Positions 54,991-63,191 of a stretch of DNA of 64,000 bases are shown here, one piece after another. Every line of letters begins with the position of its first letter. The first letter of the stretch is position 1. The notes under the pieces are model-generated. The model made no database searches. It was not told the DNA's origin and saw only the letters and a program-made list of their open reading frames with translations. The translations under genes and the position numbers were made by a program. The DNA comes from VRUE01 sp963697805 (GTDB taxonomy: Bacteria > Actinomycetota > Thermoleophilia > Solirubrobacterales > 70-9), in NCBI GenBank assembly GCA_963697805.1, contig CAVOPB010000002.1, forward strand, positions 1,116,001 through 1,180,000. The letters are read 5' to 3'.

Positions 54991-55312
54991 CGAGCGGGGC
55001 CAGGCTTCGGTCGACCTCATCGCCGCGGTCCCCGCGTTGCTGCTCGCCGCCCTGATCGCCCTGCAGTTACTGCTCGCCGGCTATGCGCTGACCCTGGCGG
55101 ACGGAGCGGCCGAGGCCGGTGCCCTGGCTCTGGCATCCGGCCGTTCGGCGGGCCCGGCGGCGCGCGGGGGGCTTCCGGGTTGGGCGGAGGACGAGGTCGA
55201 GGTCGCGGTCGACCGTGACAGGGTCACGGTTCGGCTCAGCCCGCCCTCGCCGCTGGGCCTGTTGGATGGCCGGCTGGTCGTTTCCTCATCGGCTTCGGCG
55301 AGGGAAGGATGA
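54983..55312 (+). CDS. Second TadE-like protein
   Basis: A 109-residue protein from GTG 54983. ERGQASVDLIAAVPALLLAA is the TadE-like helix; ALTLADGAAEAGALALASGR continues, and a Glu/Val/Ser-rich tail ends the protein. It overlaps the next gene by ATGA. Two TadE-like proteins in a row fit a Tad module. Confidence 0.68.
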   Translation: MDSERGQASVDLIAAVPALLLAALIALQLLLAGYALTLADGAAEAGALALASGRSAGPAARGGLPGWAEDEVEVAVDRDRVTVRLSPPSPLGLLDGRLVVSSSASAREG

Positions 55313-55962
55313 GCGTCGTCGTGCTCGTCGTCAGGGTCGGCGAGGCCGCCGGCGCCCGGGCCGCCGCCGCGGCGCTGGCGTGCGCCGGGTCCGGGCCCGA
55401 CCGGGCGGGGCTGCTGGTCGATCTCGATCGGGGCCGACGGCCGCGGCCTTCGCTGGTGGCGAGCGGCGCCGCGCGCAAGCTCGAGGAGCGGCTGGCCGCC
55501 CATCTGCCTGAGGCCGCGGTGGCGTCGCGAGGAAGGATCTGCCACCTGGTCCTGCCGGCCGACGAGGACGGGCTGGAGCTGGCCTCAGCGGCGGCCGCGG
55601 TCGGCCGCGAGGAGATCGTCGCGCTCCTGCTTGCGCCGCACCTGTTGCAGGCCGCGCTGGGCGGGGCGATACGGCTCTCCGGGGCGCTGCTGCGGGCCGA
55701 CCTGGCGGAGGATCGCGCCCTCACCGCGCTGACGGTCGGCGACCTGCTCGAGCGCGGCATCAGGCCCGCGGTCCTGAAGCGATCCCTGGGTTGGATCGCG
55801 GCCCGCACTGCCCTGGCCGGTCTCCCGGTGGCGGCCGGCGAGGGCGGCCTTCCCCCCCGGATCGGCGAGCGGGTGCTCCGATGCGACCCTGAGCCCCTCC
55901 GTAGTTCACCCCGACCGGACGGCCGAAGACTGCGGATGGACCGGGGGGCCCGAACGTTGTAA
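55309..55962 (+). CDS. Hypothetical protein coupled to TadE-like genes
   Basis: A 217-residue protein from ATG 55309, starting MSVVVLVVRVGEAAGARAAA. It is Ala/Leu/Arg-rich and looks helical, with no recognised motif; no transmembrane segment or Walker box is clear. It overlaps the TadE-like gene (ATGA), so it probably works with that group. Confidence 0.5.
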   Translation: MSVVVLVVRVGEAAGARAAAAALACAGSGPDRAGLLVDLDRGRRPRPSLVASGAARKLEERLAAHLPEAAVASRGRICHLVLPADEDGLELASAAAAVGREEIVALLLAPHLLQAALGGAIRLSGALLRADLAEDRALTALTVGDLLERGIRPAVLKRSLGWIAARTALAGLPVAAGEGGLPPRIGERVLRCDPEPLRSSPRPDGRRLRMDRGARTL

Positions 55963-55991
55963 CTTCGATGGTAGGGATGGATTCAACGTTC
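55952..55991 (+). repeat. Inverted repeat around the oxidoreductase gamma start
   Basis: GAACGTTG (55952-55959) and CAACGTTC (55984-55991) are perfect reverse complements with 24 nt between, spanning the ATG at 55968. Each half contains the palindrome AACGTT. Could be an operator or a hairpin over the start site. Confidence 0.4.
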
Positions 55992-56567
55992 GAGGTCCGC
56001 ATTCATGGTCGTGGCGGCCAAGGTGTCGTCACCGCCGCGGAGCTGCTTTCGGTTGCCGCCTTCGATCAGGATCTCCACGCTCAGGCCTTCCCCAGCTTCG
56101 GCTCGGAGCGAAGCGGTGCCCCCGTGGTCGCCTACTGCCGCTTCGCGAGCTCTCCGATCAGGACCCGCGAACCGGTGGCCGAGCCTGACGCCCTGATCGT
56201 CCAGGACCCGACCCTCCTGCACCAGGTCGACCTCTTCAATGGGCTGGGGCCCGAGGCCCACATCCTCATCAACAGCAGCCGCGGCCTCGGGGGGCTCGGC
56301 CTCGACGAGTTCAGCCGGCGCTTCCGTCCCGAGCGGATACTGACGGTGCCGGCCACGGACATCGCCCGCCGCTGCCTCGGGCGCCCCCTTCCCAACGCCG
56401 CCCTCGTCGGCGGCTTCGCGGCGCTGACCGGGCGGTTGCGGCTCGAGTCGGTCATCGCTGCGATCGTCGAGCGGTTCCCCGGCGTCTTGGGAGAGCGAAA
56501 CGCGGCCGCCGCCCGGGAGACGTTCGGACTCATCGAGAGCGAGTTGGGGCAGGTGGAGCGTGCTTAG
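55968..56567 (+). CDS. 2-oxoacid:acceptor oxidoreductase gamma subunit
   Basis: A 199-residue protein from ATG 55968 (MDSTFEV at 55977 is an alternative start). FEVRIHGRGGQGVVTAAELL, SFGSERSGAPVVAYCRFA and INSSRGLGG are typical of the gamma domain of pyruvate/2-oxoacid ferredoxin oxidoreductases. The next three genes complete the enzyme in order gamma-alpha-beta-GltD-like. Confidence 0.9.
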   Translation: MVGMDSTFEVRIHGRGGQGVVTAAELLSVAAFDQDLHAQAFPSFGSERSGAPVVAYCRFASSPIRTREPVAEPDALIVQDPTLLHQVDLFNGLGPEAHILINSSRGLGGLGLDEFSRRFRPERILTVPATDIARRCLGRPLPNAALVGGFAALTGRLRLESVIAAIVERFPGVLGERNAAAARETFGLIESELGQVERA

Positions 56568-57813
56568 GCAGACCGAGGGCTCCGCGGCGGTTGCCGAGGC
56601 GGTGGCGCTCAGCCGGCCGGAGGTCGTATGCGCCTACCCGATCTCGCCGCAGACGCACATCGTCGAGGGGCTGTCCGACATCGTCCGCGAAGGGAGGCTG
56701 GAGCCGTGCGAGTACATAACCGTCGAGTCCGAGTTCGCCGCCCTCTCGGTCTGCATCGGCGCCTCCGCCGCCGGCGCCCGTGCTTACACCGCGACCGCCA
56801 GCCAGGGCCTCCTCTACATGGCCGAGGCCCTATACAACGCCTCCGGTCTGGGCCTGCCGATCGTGATGACCGTCGCCAACCGGGCGATCGGATCCCCGAT
56901 CAACATCTGGAACGACCACAGCGACACGATGTCCCAGCGCGACTGCGGCTGGATCCAGCTCTACGCCGAGACCAACCAGGAGGCCGTCGACATACACATT
57001 CAGGCCTTCAGGATCGCGGAGGAGCTCTCGCTGCCGGTGATGGTCTGCATGGACGGCTTCATCCTCACCCACGCGCACGAGCGCATCGACGTGCCCTCCC
57101 AGGAGCAGGTCGACTCATTCCTGCCGGGCTTCGAGCCGCGACAGGTCCTCGACCCGGCGGATCCGATGACGATCGGCGCAATGGTCGGGCCCGAGGCGTT
57201 CACCGAGGTCAAGTACCTGGCCCACGCCAAGCAGCTGCAGGCGCTCGACCTGATCCCGCAGGTCTCAGCCGAATTCGGGTCCGCCTTCAACCGCCTCTCC
57301 GGAGGCCTCGTCCGCAGCTATAGGGCTGAGGATGCCGATACCATCGTCGTCGCTCTCGGCTCGGTGTTGGGGACGATCGAGGACGCGATCGATGAGATGC
57401 GCGACGGTGGGGTCAGCATCGGCGCCCTCGCGATCAAATCGTTCCGCCCCTTCCCGCTCGAGGAGGTCCGCAAGGCGCTCGAGGGCGCGCGACGGGTGGT
57501 CGTGCTCGAGAAGGCGCTCGCGGTGGGCATCGGCGGCATCGTCTCGGCCAACGTCCGGATGGCGCTCTCGGGGATCCAGCTCCACGGCTACACGGTGATC
57601 GCCGGGCTCGGGGGGCGCCCGATCACCAGGAAGTCGCTGCTCGGCCTCTTCGAGGAGGCTGTCGCCGACAGGCTGGAGCCATTGACCTTCCTCAACATGA
57701 AGTGGGACACCGTCGAGGCCGAGCTGAAGAGGATGCAGCAGGGGAGGCGGAGCGGCCCGCACGCGGAGAACATCCTCCGCGACGTCGGGATCATCGCGGC
57801 GCAATCACACTGA
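56560..57813 (+). CDS. 2-oxoacid:acceptor oxidoreductase alpha subunit (pyruvate synthase-like)
   Basis: A 417-residue protein from GTG 56560, overlapping gamma by 8 nt. LRQTEGSAAVAEAVALSRPE, CAYPISPQTHIVEGL, ITVESEFAALSVCIGASAAG, RAYTATASQGLLYMAEALYN and the C-terminal VALGSVLGTIEDAIDEMRDG match alpha subunits of pyruvate:ferredoxin oxidoreductase. These enzymes oxidatively decarboxylate a 2-oxoacid to acyl-CoA (or run in reverse). Substrate specificity (pyruvate or other) cannot be fixed. Undamaged. Confidence 0.92.
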   Translation: MLRQTEGSAAVAEAVALSRPEVVCAYPISPQTHIVEGLSDIVREGRLEPCEYITVESEFAALSVCIGASAAGARAYTATASQGLLYMAEALYNASGLGLPIVMTVANRAIGSPINIWNDHSDTMSQRDCGWIQLYAETNQEAVDIHIQAFRIAEELSLPVMVCMDGFILTHAHERIDVPSQEQVDSFLPGFEPRQVLDPADPMTIGAMVGPEAFTEVKYLAHAKQLQALDLIPQVSAEFGSAFNRLSGGLVRSYRAEDADTIVVALGSVLGTIEDAIDEMRDGGVSIGALAIKSFRPFPLEEVRKALEGARRVVVLEKALAVGIGGIVSANVRMALSGIQLHGYTVIAGLGGRPITRKSLLGLFEEAVADRLEPLTFLNMKWDTVEAELKRMQQGRRSGPHAENILRDVGIIAAQSH

Positions 57814-57819
57814 GGAGAG

Positions 57820-58975
57820 ATGCCCGAGAAGAGAAAACCCCGTCCCGGCGAGCAACAGGTGAAGTTCTACCAAGCGGGCAGCTTCGTGGTCGGAAATCGC
57901 CTGCTCGACCCCGAGCAGCGCTCCGTGCAGGCGCGGATGGACCGCTCCAACAGCCTCACCTCGGGGCACCGGGCCTGTCAGGGCTGCGGCGAGGCTCTCG
58001 GGGCCCGCTACGCGGTCGACGCCGCGATGCGCGCCACCGAGGGAAAGCTGATCGCCGCCAACGCCCACCGGCTGCCTCGAGGTCTTCTCGACCCCGTTCC
58101 CCGAGTCCTCCTGGCAGCTTCCCTGGCTTCACTCTCGCTGTTCGGCAACGCTTCACCGTCGCGACCGGGATGGCTGCAGCGATGAAGGTGAAGGGGCGCG
58201 ACGACGTCCGCGTGATCGGGCAGGGGGGCGATGGCGGGACCGGTCGATATCGGTTTCGGCTGCCTCTCGGGGATGTTCGAGCGGAACGACGACGTGCTGT
58301 TCGTCTGTTACGACAACGAGGCCTACATGAACACCGGCGTGCAGCGCTCCGGCGCGACCCCGCCGCCGCGCGCACCGCCAACACCAAGCCGATCGGGAAC
58401 AGCCCGGGCAACGTCTTCGGGCAGGGCAAGAACCTGCCGCTGATCGCGATGGCACACGAGATCCCCTACGTCGCGACGGCGACCGTCGCCGAGCCGCGCG
58501 ACCTCGAGAACAAGGTCGAACGGGCGATGGAGTTCCGCGGCGCCCGCTACATCCACGTCTTCGTCCCCTGCCCGCTCGGCTGGGGCTCGGCCTCGCGCGA
58601 CACGATCCGGATCGCGCGGCTGGTCAAGGAGACCGGGCTGTTCCCCGTCTTCGAAGCCGAGCACGGGGAGGTGGTGGGGGTCTCGAAGATCCGCCGGCGC
58701 GGTGCCGGTCGAGGAGTACCTGAAGCCGCAGCGCCGCTACGCGCACCTGTTCGGCGAGCAGCCGCTGACCGAGGTGATCGAGCGGATCCAGGCGATCGCC
58801 GACCGCAACATCCGCCGCTTCGGCCTGCTCGCCTCCGCCGAGGAGGGGGCCGACCTTCCCCGGCGCCGCCGGAGACACCGCGGGGCGGCCCGATGGCCTG
58901 GAGCGGCCGCCGCTGCCGAACGAGGCGAGCAACCTGATGCGGCTGCTCGCCGAGACGAGCCGCGGGCCACAGTGA
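57820..58975 (+). pseudogene. 2-oxoacid:acceptor oxidoreductase beta subunit, frameshifted
   Basis: Six or more indels (near 58068, 58135, 58155, 58240, 58365, 58704 and 58862) break it. Across frames: SGHRACQGCGEALGARYAVD, the thiamine-pyrophosphate core VIGQGGDGGTVDIGFGCLSG, CYDNEAYMNTG, GNSPGNVFGQGKNLPL, EIPYVATATVAEPRD and KETGLFPVFEAEHG. It carries the ThDP and a [4Fe-4S] cluster. The stop TGA (58973-58975) overlaps the next gene (GTGA). Motifs are intact, so the breaks look artefactual. Confidence 0.82.
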
Positions 58976-60619
58976 CAGACAGGGCGAGCAAGCCCCTACG
59001 CGGTCACCCTCGACGTCGGCTCCAGCCTCGCCAACAAGACCGGCAACTGGCGCACCGAGCGGGCCGAGTACGTGGATCGCCTGCCTCCCTGCAACAACGC
59101 CTGCCCGGCCGGGGAGAACATCCAGCGCTGGCTCTATGAGGCCGAGGAGGGGGAGGAGGGCTACGAGCGGGCCTGGCGCAAGCTGGTTGAGGACAACCCC
59201 TTCCCCGCGATCATGGGGAGGGTCTGCTACCACCCCTGCGAGACCGCCTGCAACCGGGCGCAGCTCGACGAGGCGGTGGGGATCCACTCGGTCGAGCGCT
59301 TCCTCGGCGACGAGGGGATCAAACGGGGTTGGAGCCTTGCCGCCGATGCCGAGCCGTCGGGCAAGCGGGTGCTGATCGTCGGCGCCGGCCCCTCCGGGCT
59401 CTCGGCCGCCTACCACCTGCGCCGCCTCGGGCACGAGGTCACGATCCACGAGGCGGGCCCGATGGTCGGCGGCATGATGCGGTTCGGCATCCCCAAGTAC
59501 CGCCTGCCGCGGGAGATCCTCGACGCCGAGGCGCAGCGCATCCTCGACCTCGGCATCGGGCTGGAGCTGAACACCAAGGTCGCCAACATCGAGGAGAGCA
59601 TGCGCGAGGGCGGCTTCGACGCCGCCTTCCTCGCCGTCGGCGCCCACATCGGCAAACGCGCCTACATCCCCGCCGGGGAGGCGGCGCGGATTCTCGACGC
59701 CGTCTCGCTGCTGGAGAGCATGGAGGGTGAGGAGCGGCCGCTGCTGGGCAGGCGGGTGGTCGTCTACGGGGGCGGCGACACCGCGATCGACGCGGCCCGA
59801 ACCGCGAAGCGGCTCGGCGCGACGGACGCCATCATCGTCTACCGGCGGACCCGTGAGCGGATGCCCGCGCACGACTTCGAGGTCGAGGAGGCCGAGGAGG
59901 AGGGCGTGATGATGAAGTGGCTCTCCACCGTCAAACATGCCGACGAGGGAAAGTTGGTGCTCGAGCACATGGAGCTCGACGAGAGCGGCTTCCCCCAGCC
60001 GACCGGAGAGTTGGAGGAGCTGGAGGCGGACTCGCTGGTCCTCGCCCTCGGCCAGGACGTCGATCTATCGCTGCTCGAGGACGTCGAGGGGATTGAGGTC
60101 GAGGACGGCGTCGTCCAGGTCGGGCAGAACATGATGACCGGACATCGGGGGATCTTCGCCGGCGGCGACATGGTTCCGGCGGAGCGCTCGGTCACGGTCG
60201 CGATCGGCCACGGCAAGAAGGCGGCCCGCAACATCGACGGCTGGCTGCGCGAACGCGAATACGCGCCGCCGGCCAAGCACGAGATCGCCACCTTCGAGAT
60301 GCTCAACACCTGGTACTACTCGGATGCGCCCCGCACCGTCCAGCCGCAGCTCGAGGTCGAGCGGCGTCGCTCCAGCTTCGAGGAGGTTCTCGGCGGCCTT
60401 GATTCAGACAACGCTCTGTACGAGGCCCGCCGCTGTCTGTCCTGCGGCAACTGCTTCTCCTGTGACAACTGCTACGGCGTCTGCCCCGACAACGCCGTGA
60501 TCAAGCTCGGCGAGCCTGGCGAGCTCTACGAAGTCGACCTCGACTTCTGCAAGGGCTGCGGGATGTGCGTCGCCGAGTGCCCCTGCGGCGCGATCGAGAT
60601 GGTGCCCGAGGAGATCTGA
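58972..60619 (+). CDS. GltD-like NAD(P)H oxidoreductase with C-terminal ferredoxin domain
   Basis: About 548 residues from GTG 58972 with one inserted base near 58997. N-terminal iron-sulfur cysteines CNNACPAGENI and CYHPCETACNR, FAD domain VLIVGAGPSGLSAAYHLRRL with MRFGIPKYRLPREIL, NAD(P) domain VVVYGGGDTAIDAARTAKRL, and a 2x[4Fe-4S] tail CLSCGNCFSCDNCYGVCPDN ... CKGCGMCVAECPCGAIEM. It joins a glutamate-synthase small-subunit-like flavoprotein to the ferredoxin-like delta part of the oxidoreductase, so electrons may pass directly between the 2-oxoacid enzyme and NAD(P). Confidence 0.88.
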
Positions 60620-60688
60620 TCGGGCGACGTGACTGAATAGTCCGTTTGTGCGTCCCACCCATCCGTCGCCTCCGGTCAGGCTGCGGCC

Positions 60689-61507
60689 GTGGGAGATCGA
60701 AGAGGTGAAACCGGCCAGGCGCTGGTCCTTGCGATCGGCGGCTCGTTTGCGTTGATCGCCGGGGCGCTCGCTCTGGTCGCGATCGCCGGCGCCGTGACCG
60801 GCAAGGGCAGGGCACAGCGGGCCGCGGACCTGGCGGCGATCTCGGCCGCCCGCTCGATGCGGGATGACCTGCCGCGCCTGCTCTCGCCACCGACCCTCCC
60901 GAACGGGCTGCCGAACCCGGCCCACATCGGCAAGGCGGCCTACCTCCTCCGCGCCCGGCTGGCGGCCACCGCCGCCGGCCGCGCGAACGGGGTCGGCCTG
61001 GCGCGGCTGCGGGTCGCCTTCCCCGACGCGCTCGCGTTCGCGCCGGTCCGGGTCAGGACGGCCGTCCTCGCCGATCTGGCGGGGACCTCCGAACGCCTCG
61101 AGGCCACGGCCGAGGCGGAAGCCGCCGCGCCGGCCGGCGCGGTGCCCTCGCTGCCGACCGTGGCCAGCGGCGGCGGCTATGGGGGTCCGCTCACATACCG
61201 CCAGGGGGAGGGGATGCGGCCCGACGTCGGGGCCGCCTTCGATCGGATGGCGGTCGCGGCCCAGGCGGCGGGCATCGCTCTGATCGTCAACTCGGGCTTC
61301 CGTTCCGACGCCGAACAGGCGGCGTTGTTCGCCGCCAATCCCGACCCGCGCTGGGTCGCGCCCCCGGGGCACTCGCTGCATCGCTGCGCGACCGAGCTCG
61401 ACCTCGGCCCCGACTCGGCCTACGGCTGGCTCGCCGCCAACGCCGCGCGCTTCGGGTTCGTCCAGCGCTACTCCTGGGAGTTCGCCGATTGCGCTGAAGG
61501 TACGTGA
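60689..61507 (+). CDS. TadG-like/VanY D,D-carboxypeptidase fusion, truncated at its end
   Basis: A 272-residue ORF from GTG 60689. The N-terminus GQALVLAIGGSFALIAGALA and RAADLAAISAARSMRD is a TadG/Flp-pilus-like membrane segment. After a linker, the M15B VanY-type domain has NSGFRSDAEQAALFA, GHSLHRCATELDLG (two zinc ligands) and ANAARFGFVQRYSWE. The expected final motif after SWE, containing the last zinc His (usually PWHFG), is replaced by FADCAEGT and stop. The break coincides with the end of the recombinase element, so the gene was probably interrupted there. Confidence 0.78.
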   Translation: MGDRRGETGQALVLAIGGSFALIAGALALVAIAGAVTGKGRAQRAADLAAISAARSMRDDLPRLLSPPTLPNGLPNPAHIGKAAYLLRARLAATAAGRANGVGLARLRVAFPDALAFAPVRVRTAVLADLAGTSERLEATAEAEAAAPAGAVPSLPTVASGGGYGGPLTYRQGEGMRPDVGAAFDRMAVAAQAAGIALIVNSGFRSDAEQAALFAANPDPRWVAPPGHSLHRCATELDLGPDSAYGWLAANAARFGFVQRYSWEFADCAEGT

Positions 61508-63191
61508 AGTGGCTTTAGAGCGGGGGAAATCCGTTCATCGGGGTCGACAACAAAGGCGCGGTCAGCGGCCTCGTTCGCGTATTCGCGGATTGCATCGCGG
61601 TCAGCGGCAGAGACGCTCGAGAAATCGCCGGCGATGTCGACGCTCGGCGGCGGTACGAGCGGCACCACGACGATGCTGTCGAAGTTTCCGGCGCGATTCG
61701 CGGAGTTCACTTCAATCGTGAAGCAGGAGAAGATGTCCCGCAACGCCTCGTTGATCCGGGCCATCGTGTTTGCACCTGCAAGCCGCCCGCGCACAGCGTC
61801 TCTCAGCTCGTTGTAGAAGTCGAGCATGGCGTCGGCCGGGGCCTCGGTGGGGACGGCCCCCAGCGCGCCCTGAGCGGCTCTCAGACGATTCTGGCGGCGC
61901 CCCAGCTCCTCTTCGGCCTCTCGGATCAGCCGTAGGGCCACCTGCATCTCGCCCCCGTCCTCAGCGACGTCGGGCAACCGACACCGCTTCGCGCAAATCT
62001 TCTCCTGCTCGCCGACGTCGCGCTCGGCCTTCGCTACCTCGCGCCTCAGCCGCTCCCGCTCGTTGTCGTATCCCGAGAGAATCTGCTCGCGCCATCGCTC
62101 GAAGTCTCCGAGGTAGGAGTCGAGCTGATTGATCACGCCGGTGTCGATGGCCTCGGCGTCGACGGCGGGCATATCGCAGAGCCCGGTGCCGTCGTGGACG
62201 TGGCGGCAGACGTAGGAGCGTCTGCGCGAGCCGTCCTTGCGCCTGTAGCTGCTCGTCTTCGGTCGCATGAATGCGTCGAGCCGGCCTTCGCTGAAACAGC
62301 GACCACACACGGCTAGCCCGGCGAGCGCATGATTTACGGTCGGGCGGCCCCTCGGACTGCGCTCGGAGCCATAGGCCCGATCTCGACTCCCGCGCTCGGC
62401 GGTTCGGCGGTTGAAATCTTCGCGGGTCCAGGGCGCGGGAAAGCTCGTCTCCCAGTTGATCTCTTCGTCCGGCCTCCCTCGGCGCCAAGGAACACCGCCG
62501 TAGTAGAGCGGCATTCCTCAGCAAATCTTGTACGCGGCGGCGAGTCCAAGCGCCCGCCGCTCTTGGTGCGGTGTCCTCGACGATTCAGCTCGCGGGCATA
62601 TCGAAGCGTCGCCCCAGCCTTCGTCGGCGAGGTCGCCGATCAGCCGGATGACCTCGATCCGCTCGGGGTCGAGGCGAACCTGCTTCGGCTTCTTCGGACA
62701 CAAGCTCGAAGCCATCGGGGATCGGGCCGCCGGGGAAATCACCGCGCTCCCAAGCTCGCCGCTTACCCGCTTTCACGGCCTCAGACTTCCGGCGGCGAGT
62801 CCTCGGTGTTGCGCTCGCCCATCACCACGGCCATGACCAGGTTCTCGAAGGTCGCGGGGTCTTGGACGCTGCGGATCTCGACTTCCGATTTGCATCGCCC
62901 AAAGCGCGACCTCGACCAGGTGCCGCGCCTGCTTGCCATCGCCTCGCGCGCTAGCCGGTCCGAATGCTGGACGATCAGGATCGCCGGCAGTCGCGCTCGG
63001 CATGATCCAGGGCTTCGGCGAGGCCGGGTCCGCGGTCGCCCCTGCCATGCTGTGAAGTTCTCATCCGTGTATTCGCCCGCGACCTTCCAGCCCTCCCGCC
63101 CCGCCATCGCGCGGCAGTCGGCGAGCTGGGTGTCGATCGAGCCTTTCTCGTCCGGACTCGATTTCGCGGCGTAGGTGACAGCCGCCTTCAC
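61468..63191 (-). pseudogene. Large serine recombinase, frameshifted
   Basis: About 575 residues in several frames, starting at GTG 63191 with a GAGGAGGT ribosome-binding site. The N-terminal catalytic domain has VTYAAKSSPDEKGSIDTQLA (Ser nucleophile in KSS) and ILIVQHSDRLARE. Then come AVKAGKRRAWERGDFPGGPI, VRLDPERIEVIRLIGDLADE and the recombinase domain, a zinc ribbon CGRC ... CRHVHDGTGLC, and a long coiled coil (residues 370-470). At least five indels in the N-terminal half. The C-terminal residues run into the VanY gene sequence. Large serine recombinases integrate mobile elements by att sites. Confidence 0.75.
61475..61500. mobile_element. Probable left attachment boundary of an integrated element
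   Basis: The VanY coding sequence matches its family up to SWE (61482 or so) and not beyond, and the recombinase gene begins its C-terminal end here. The core site itself cannot be defined without the other end, which is outside the window. Confidence 0.45.
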
